Source: Lophius americanus (taxonomy: Eukaryota; Chordata; Actinopteri; Lophiiformes; Lophiidae). From it: 64,000 nt of DNA. The stretch covers positions 4,429,001 to 4,493,000 of the forward strand of contig JBBDHG010000011.1 in assembly GCA_037951165.1 (NCBI GenBank), written 5' to 3'. The translations under genes were made by a program, and so were the position numbers. Shown in pieces: positions 23,501 through 32,856 of this stretch; the stretch's first letter is position 1, and each line of letters starts with the position of its first letter. The notes below the pieces were generated by a model. The model ran no database searches, was not told the DNA's origin, and saw only the letters and a program-made list of their open reading frames with translations.

Positions 23501-26500
23501 AAGCCCCAAACATTCAGGAAATATACATACTGTTCCTGAGCTGCTTGCCAGCAGCTCTGGCCATAAAGGCCAGATCATTATTCAGTGGAGGGGACAAGTC
23601 TGGCCAAACTAGTCCATAATTCTTCTGACCAGATGTCTCCCATTTATTTTCGGCATCAGTACCTGAATATTAGAGTGACCGTCACGGACAGATGCAAAGC
23701 AAAATGTCCCTATAGTACCATCAGGATTCTTCTTCTCCCTTCTCTCATGGTTTCAAAAGTCTTGCTCCAACACCACCCACAGTCTCTGCTCCTCGTTGGT
23801 AACAAACCCAATACACCAAACTGTTGAGTCATTTTTCCCAAAAAGCCTCATCTGGAGGAGAAACTCTCAGTAGAAGATCACAGAATGATTGTCTAATCAG
23901 TCGTTTCCATCATTTGGAGTCGCTTAACTCGGTGACCATTAGTTATCTCTGCCAAGTAGGTTATGTTTTCACTGGCACGTTTTTGTTTCAGTGTTGGATT
24001 AGCCTTTAGAGGGAGGGTTGTGTGTGTGTGTGTGACAGGATACAATGGCAGATCCAGATTTAAAAAAACAACAACTTCATCTAATTAAGTTTCTTGTGCC
24101 AAACGGTTTTGGGGTTGTTCCTCTACCGCTACTTTTGCTCTTATGTTTTCAAACCATTAATGACAGCATAGATACATACACACAGAAGGCTCGTTGCTGG
24201 CTCTGAGCTCCCGCTAGCTTTCGGCCAGCCGATCAATTGGTGCAACTCTATGGCAGACAAAAGCTTTTGCTTTGCTACGGAAAATCCGCCCCCAGTTTCT
24301 GATGTCGTTGCTTCTGCTTTTGGTTGCTCTTAAGCAACCGTTTCTAGGGGCCAGGGCTATTCCAAGGTAGGCATGGCCCATAATTAGCTCCTAAATGAAA
24401 AGGGCCGAATTTACCGTGGATAGAAATGGTTTTTCTTCATCCAGCTTTTAGTTTTGTACTTCTGCCGTTGTCAGTTTGCATATTTTCTAAACATCAAGGT
24501 TCAACATTTAGATTAAGATTTCACATTTAGATACAAGATTTAGATTTGGATTAAACATTTGGAGTTAAATGTTGAAAAACGTTTGTGATGATATCAACAT
24601 GTACTGTTTTTTTTTTACAAACAGCGCCCTATAAGGAAGAACCCATTAAGTCATTTGTATGGACGCAGGTGAACGCATTAAAACTTCTCATTAACTACTC
24701 ATCAGATTACTGTAGATGTGATGAAAGGGTTCGCTTTATGCCAAGGAAACAAATGAAGGGGCAGATTCGGGACATTTTCTTCACTTTCTTTAACATTATT
24801 AGATAGGAACTTTTTTCAACATTTTCCCAAGTAACACCAAAAAAAACTACAAGTAAAAAAAAGAAGAACCTCAGACGCAGATGTAGGATCGTTTGGCTTT
24901 GACGGAGGTTTGCACTTCACTGACTGTATTATTACGGTCCAGTCATCTAGCTCATTTTGGTTTCAATTGTGCATCACACTGTTAGTGTGTGTTTAGGTTT
25001 GCTGACAATAACAAATTGGAATAATTATGTCTCAGGAGTTTGAACTTTCAGTGAACACTAAACACAGACTGGACCTGATTATTTTCTCCCAAATTCTTAC
25101 AATAAATTAGTTGACTTAACATCCAAAGGTTGGACACTCTGTTGAAAGTCTTTTAAAAGGAAAATGTGCTGGAATGAGAAAAGAGAATTTGCTTATGCTA
25201 ATGTTTATCATCTGTGACCGGGCATTCATATTCACCTGCTCTGAATTCTTTCTTTGACAGATGTACCTGAATTACTTGGCCAACTACGTCCCCAATGCGT
25301 GGAACTATGAGCATGGCTGTGGCCACTGTGACGACGATCTTACCGACTTGTCCCAGCAAAATGTAAGAGCTTCAAAGTCATTCATTTTACTTCTATTTGC
25401 TTTTTAGTCCTCCTTAGGCCATTTTTAGTGTAGCTGAGGTATAATTCGAGCCCATTCCTGTTGGGAAGGATGAAACATTACTGTAGTGTTCCAGCATGAG
25501 CTATGCATCAGTTCCTGTCTAGACAGCAGGGGCGGAGCCTAACTTTCTTCAACAGATAAGCCGTACTGTTGGTGCTGAACACATTGCCTTTCCAGTACCA
25601 ACAGTGTCCATGGCCGTTGGTACTTTTGGATCCTGTGTGCTAAGAAAGCCTATTGAGAAAAAGGAAACGCTGCACTGCTGTGGTGCAGGATATGGTTTTT
25701 CAGAAGGGTTCACTTAAAGGGGCGTCTCTGTTTACCAGCTTGGTTTTTAGTGGGCTTTTCAGTATGGGCTTTACCCACGATAGGAGGTTTTAGCGGTTAT
25801 GCTGAAAATTTGTAACAGAGTTCAGTCAAGGCTGTCAACGTATAGGCCGAGGGGAAGATATCATCTGCGGATGTGTGGCTGTCAGTCAATCATGCCATCA
25901 AATGTTTTCTCATAAACATAGTTATCCATGTTGTTCCTGCAAATTTACTTGGCAACAAAATGTGTCATTAAATAACATCAACATATGGAAAGATGGAAGT
26001 CAGAAGTCAATCACAAAATGTAAAACTAAAATCAGTGCTCAAAGCAGGGCGGAGAAATAGAATCTAAATGAAAGTCAACTCTGTGAGAGTTGCTCTCAGT
26101 GACCTCCCATAATGAATGCAGATCAAACGCTGCTGTGCAATAACAGATGAGCTAGTAAAGATATTTAATTCCCCTGTGTCGCTCTGTTTCAGTGCCGCTG
26201 AGACTGCTGGGACATCAGGTCATGTGGAAACATTGGTCATACTGTGGTTCACCCAGGTCGCTGGCAGTCTAGCTTTGCTATTTGTGTGCTTTGGTTTTGG
26301 GATTGAGCCTGAGGGCCTACTGCCAAAGCCTTCTACTGAGTTACCCAGACCCGTTCCACTGCCTCGTTTTTAACTCTAGTCCTTAAAGCTAAATCTAGGT
26401 GTTGCCTCTGAATTCTCTAATAAATGCCTCAGTTATACTTTATGATTCTCCTTGACTTTTGCTGTATTTCCATAGCCATTGAATGTGGAACGATGCATGC

Positions 26501-29500
26501 GTTATCCTTCATGAGTCTGAAAAGCAGCCATTGTGGAACTTTCAAATTAAATGGTTCTCAGCGGATTTCTTTCATCCCTGACCCGGGCATTTGCTGTGAG
26601 CTGGTCAAGAGGATTAGGAAAACAGACAAAGCTGTTTGGGTTGGAGTTGAGTGTCATGGGAAAATGTTTCCTCGTCTCCTCTTTGCGTTTATTGCTTTAC
26701 TACTTTTCTATATCTTCTTTGCCCCAGACATCAGCAAAAACTTTTCAGCATAGAAAGTCATCTATGTTATACATAGCAATCAGAAGAGAAGCCCATTGAT
26801 CCGTTTGCATCGGTCACCAAAATTTTAATTTATCAGAGAAGATAACTTGGAACCCATTAGTTGAATAAGAGCAACTCAGTGACATTAAAACAAACGGTCT
26901 GTGGTAACGTTCGCTCATGTCTGATGTGAAATGTCAAATCATCATGATTTATGTTAAACAGTGTTCCCTCACATGTCCTCGTGTTTGAAATGGTACTAAT
27001 TTATCTCTCCTCTAATGTAAACAGGAGTATCCAAATGTGCTGGTTGGAGTATTCATCGAGCAGCCAACTCCATTTCTTCCTGAATTCTTTCAGCAGCTGC
27101 TGAGTTTGGATTACCCCAAGGATAAACTCAGACTTTTTGTCCACAATAATGTGAGTGTGTTCATCTGCTTCTCCAGTATGTCTCCATCATCATGCCTCTT
27201 GATATTCTAATGCACTCATTTTCCCACCGCCACTCAGGAGGTGTATCACGAGAAACACATCCAGAAGTTCTGGGAAGAGAACAGGAACACTTTCAACACT
27301 TTTAAGGTTGTGGGACCAGAGGAAAATCTGAGCCAAGGAGAGGCCAGGAATATGGGCATGTATGTAAGCCTGATGACTGAATCTCTTTATTCATCAGAGC
27401 TCTTTGTTTCGAAGAAGAAAACTGATGAATCTAGATGAGGCGGTCTCCTAATCCTCACCTTAAAGGAATTTAAAAATGTAAAATGTAAATGTTAACAAAT
27501 TTGTCCCTGATCTGGTCTACATGGTTTTTCTCAGTAAAGTTCAGTTCAGAGAACTTCATTCATCCCAAAAGGGTAATTCATTTCTTGCTATCCCAGTCCG
27601 TACATTCAACCTCAACAGACAACCAGATATTGCTGGAATGTGAGAGGAAACAGATTAAAAGGCATGGCGACAGCAAGAGTGATAAGTCACAATAAATAAA
27701 AACTAATTATTTATGAATAAGTTAGTAAAATAAATACTTGATAAACCATGTTTACTCTAAAATAACAGTCATTGTGTTTGTGTTTAGCAGCCTTATAGCA
27801 GAAGGAATTGCCCCCAGGTCTTCATTTCAGACTAAATGTATTCACAGACAGTATGTAGTGTGGCTCAAACACTGTCAGCTACCTCTCCAGGCTTGTTTTG
27901 CGCCTCTCCTTGAGTAGAGCATATAGAATTCCTCTATGACAGGCGCAGTATTTCTCCAGGATTCCTGCTTTAAGGGCCATCACTTTCATTGGGCTTTCTA
28001 AAAGTAACAGTCTATCTACCCTATAATACCCTATAATGAACAGATGCAAGTTTGATTAGCAGTCTCAGTCTAAACTCCCAGCAGTCAAACTCCCATCATG
28101 CACTAGTATCCTGAAGAGATTCTCTGACTCTTCCATGCTTGTGTTTTGGGGTTTTTTTTCAACAGGGATCTTTGCCGCAAGGATGCCACATGCGACTACT
28201 ACTACAGCATAGATTCGGATGTGATGCTCACCAACAGACAGACGCTGAAGGTTCTCATCGAGCAGAACAGGTATGGAGGAGAATCCTCGCTGGAAGAAAT
28301 CAGCAAGCCCTCTGTTTATCCATAAAACAGTGAAACCTCAGGAACAATAAAGCAGAGTGAGGGAAAGTATAAATGTAAGCCTCTATGGCTTCCTGTTTTT
28401 CTGCAGTTTCATATTGAAACACAGAACCAGCCCGTTGTTTTAACCTTGAAGTGCCTCATCCATAAAACCAAACGTGCAAACCTTCACTCTACAGCTCATG
28501 AATTTGAAGAAACCTTCCCATGAACCCATAGTAGTATGATCTGCTAGAGGCATAAAAAGTAAAAGCGTCCCCTCGTAAATTTAAAGACGGCAAGAGAACC
28601 ATCTGCTGACAATGACGTTGAGGGAAGAAAATACCAGTTTATTTAAACCAAAAAAATTCAGAATTAGTAGAGAGTAGTGCAGCGCATCCATATCGTCAAC
28701 AAACACTGTGATTTACGTCTCACTCTTTGAGGTCTGCCCAGTTTATTTCATATAATAGAGTGAAGAAGAAAAATGCATTCACTGTGGTTTGGTTTAGATA
28801 GAATTAGCAGCAGTGGAAAAACCTTCTTGATTTCATGCAAATACTGAGATTGACCAGATTTTTGGGTTTAGAATAAAAGACAGTTGCAGTAAGCCGTCAC
28901 ACTTATCTGAATCAAGTCCAGAATGATTCTGGTCTGGTTTGCTTAATGCAACCGACAATCCCTTAATGATCGTATATTTCAACAGAGGGGTTGATCTTCT
29001 CGATGGGGCACGCCCGCCGCCTTCATCATTTAGAAACCCGCTGCATTCGATTGTTGAGATTTATCTTTTCCGACAGAATTACAGGGTTTCCATTCTGCCT
29101 CTTTCTTCCCTACAGGAAAATAATTGCGCCCCTTGTAACCCGTCATAGCAAGCTATGGTCCAACTTCTGGGGAGCCTTGAGCCTGGATGGTTATTACGCT
29201 CGGTCTGAAGATTATGTTGACATTGTGCAGAGAAAACGTGTGTAAGTATTAAGTGTAATACGGGTACACACATTTTGCTTTGCATTTCACAAGACTTAAA
29301 TAATCTTCATGAAACAGTTATCGTAGCCATAAACATTAAGACACCTAACATTCTACAGGTGTGAGCTATATCTGTATTGATATCCATGAAAGTCACCTTT
29401 GATGAGTGATTTAATGCCAAACAGCATCACCTCAGGTGTGAAAAGAAATTAGTCAAATTAATTTCTTCTCTCTGTCTGACTTTTTATGCGTTTAAAAATA

Positions 29501-32500
29501 ATTTCAAATGACAACCAGATGGCGCACAGGGCAAAAAAAAGAGAGAGCCAACCACCAAAGTAGAAACCCAGTATTAATCACCCTTGGAGCTGTGGTGAGG
29601 TAGCCGGTAGTGATCAGGTCCTCGAGTCTGAGGTTTCTAGTGGATGGTCAGGCTGTGGGATGAGGGTTGAGATCTGGAGATCGGGGAAAACTTCCAGAGT
29701 GGCCTGGATGGAAGTGGAATTAGCTGTAAGGAAAAGAAACCAAATAGAGCATAGATTCTGAAGGATAAACATCTACCGCGTTTGACACTCTGCATTTAGA
29801 GCTTCACTAACTTTCTCCACCAGCTGCTACGACTGACCTGTAGTCACGTGCACCTCCTCTGCTTGGTGTCTTGTTGTGTCTAGGGGCTTGTGGAATATTC
29901 CGTACATGGCTCATGTATACCTCGTCAAGGGCAGTGCCTTGAGGAATGAGCTGAAAGAGAGGAACTACTTTGTTCTGGAGAAACTAGACCCAGATATGGC
30001 TTTCTGTAGAAATGCCCGCGAAATGGTAAGTAAACCCAACCTCCATCTTAAAGGATTAATGCTTTAACAAACGTCAACGGCTCAGAGGAAACCAAACACT
30101 GGCAAGTATAAGTGGTTTGAAATGTCTGTATGTCATCAAAGCATGAGCCTCCAATGTTTGTGGTTGCTCCTTGGTGCTGGTTCTCGACTTGTATCCCATA
30201 ATCCTTCACTTCGCCTTGCTGTAGTCGTCATATCACTTTAGACGGTGCAACTAGTCGCACTGCCTGCCTGGCTATCTGGCAGAACTCCACTTCTTTGTTG
30301 TTGTTTTTTTCCACTTGTAAAATGTTCATCTGATCGTGTTTTATGTCACCAGCACGTCGTTTGTGCTCCGCACTAGACAGCCAGCATGTCTGATGTACGT
30401 CTGGATTTGTATTGGCCTTTTCCTAGCATGCAGTACCTCCCATATTAACACACAAAAACATCAGCTTCAGAGGGAACCTTGCTCCTTTTTCATGCAGGCA
30501 CATTTCCTCTCCTCCTAAACTGCTATGTATGTGGCATATATACACATTTCATCCGTCACCCTGTGTCTCACAGTGAAACAATCAAGTATTTTATAATATT
30601 TACATGATGCTTCTCCTTTATTTTAGACCAGTCACAGAGAAAAAGACTCCCCTACTCCGGAAACATTCCATATGCTCAGGCCCCCAAAGGTTTCCACTTG
30701 TTTTTGATTTTATTCTGCTTTTTGAAACATCCATTTCCATTGGGTTGGCGCTCAGAAGCCAGACGCATGCTAATTATCATATTTGTAAGATTATTTTATG
30801 ACTTGCAATAATTTGAGCATTTTGTGACACTTCGGTGTCTAAGTTATCACATCGTAATTTATTTGCTGAAACGACTTGGAGATGGTTCCTGATCAGCAGT
30901 AGCCTCTTCTCTCGATGATGAAGTGATGCAGGACATCGCTGGTACTGCATCATGTGACACCGACCAGCCAGCCTGCACAATGGGAGAGGCGTTGTGATAA
31001 ATTCTGAAAAGTCAAACTGTGATATATGTTAGTGAAGGCGCTCCTGGAGGAAGCAGGATGCATATTGGGGACTTACAAAATAGAATTGTTTTAATCCTGT
31101 TGTATGATACGTTGACATTTCCCTTCTGGTAACGCTGTCAGATTTAGCTCATTTGTTTACCTGCACGAACGATTGCACTTACTTGATTGATGATTTAGTC
31201 ACATCTAAATTCTGTCATCGTATTGAATATACACCTCTCTATGTTATTAAACTCCACAGAATTTTAGTCTCTTCAGCCCAATCATAATATTTGGTTGCTC
31301 TCTGCGTTGCTGCCAATCCCCTCACATAAGACATCAGGATGTTTGGCAGCTCTTTGGCAATTGATGTTGATATTAATATTGTATTGAGTTTAAGTTTGAC
31401 AAAGCCGCAATGTGTCTAACCTAGAGAGAGAGAGAGAGAAAGACCTGCTTTCTGTCACGTATTGATAATTTCTTCCAAGAGGAGATCAAGGAGGAGAAAA
31501 GATGGCCGGAGAGGCAGGTCAAATGCAAGTCCCCTCTCCTGATGCTTTACCCCGAACAGCCAACCTTTACAGACACCACCTGTAACCAGCTGCTCCCTCT
31601 AAACAAACTGACTGATCTCAGACTAGGCTCCAACATGACCTCACTCATCTAATCTACCTGGACTAAATAACATCTTAAAAAGAGATGATTTTGTGCTTTA
31701 TCAATTTGGACACTCCACCCAGGAATTTTGCAAATCCACTTCCAATGAATAATCTCATATTCTCACAAAGCCTAGTCTGACAGCGAGTCTTATTGCTCCC
31801 CTACACAGCGCCCTCCCTCTGCTTCCCTGTAGAAGGAATATCATTCCTGGATTTGCTTCGTCCCCAAACTGCCCAGCACCCTTCTGTCCCTGTTCTCCCA
31901 CTCCTTTCACCTCCCTGCCCCATCCTCTCCTGTTCCCAACCCACCAAATCCTGCAGCCCACCACCCATAAATAATCTGAGATTATTTATACGGCTTCTAC
32001 ATCTTTATCCGAGTTAGAGTAGAATTGATTTCAATGTGTTGAAGCACACTTGAATCACACTTTTATTTTTTAACGATGGCTCTTAGACGTAGTCTGCCAG
32101 TTTGTCAGTTTTCATGCGAGTGCTAACCATTGATGAGTGTTTGAGTCTGTACCATAATTAAGACTTTACAGTACGCAATCTACATGTGAAACCAACTTAC
32201 TTTTCTCCTGTTTGCTGCAGGGAGTCTTCATGTACATCACAAACCGGCACGACTTTGGAAGGCTCATCTCCACGGCCAATTATAACATTTCTCATTATAA
32301 CAGTGACTTGTGGCAGATATTTGAAAACCCTGTGGTAAGTCATTACGATGGAACGGGAATGTTACTGAATAGTTGAGACAAACAGCAGCCACCTGTAAAG
32401 GATATTAGCCAGAGGGGAAAGATTGCAGAGAGACTTCAAATAATGACGTCAGTCTGATAAGACTCCTGTCTGATAAGTCTTTGTGATTTACTTCTGGATC

Positions 32501-32813
32501 TGGCATGCTCGGACCTGCCGTGAAAGAGAGGGAGAGAGAGAGAGGATTAGCTCTATGAAGAATGCGGGTCAGCAAGCAGTCACAAAAATGGCCACTAATC
32601 AGAAATTCTTTCTCTTTGCAGGACTGGAAGGAGAAATACATCCACCCAAACTACACTCGGATTTTCACAGAGAACTACACAGAGGAGGTCTGTGTGTGTT
32701 TGAGTCACAGACTGCCATACAGAGTGACATAACACAGCTCAGAAACCAACATCTGCTTTTCTCACATATGGGTATTACATTACATCCATTACCACTAAAG
32801 GAGAAGGTGTGTT

Positions 32814-32856
<43 letters not shown>

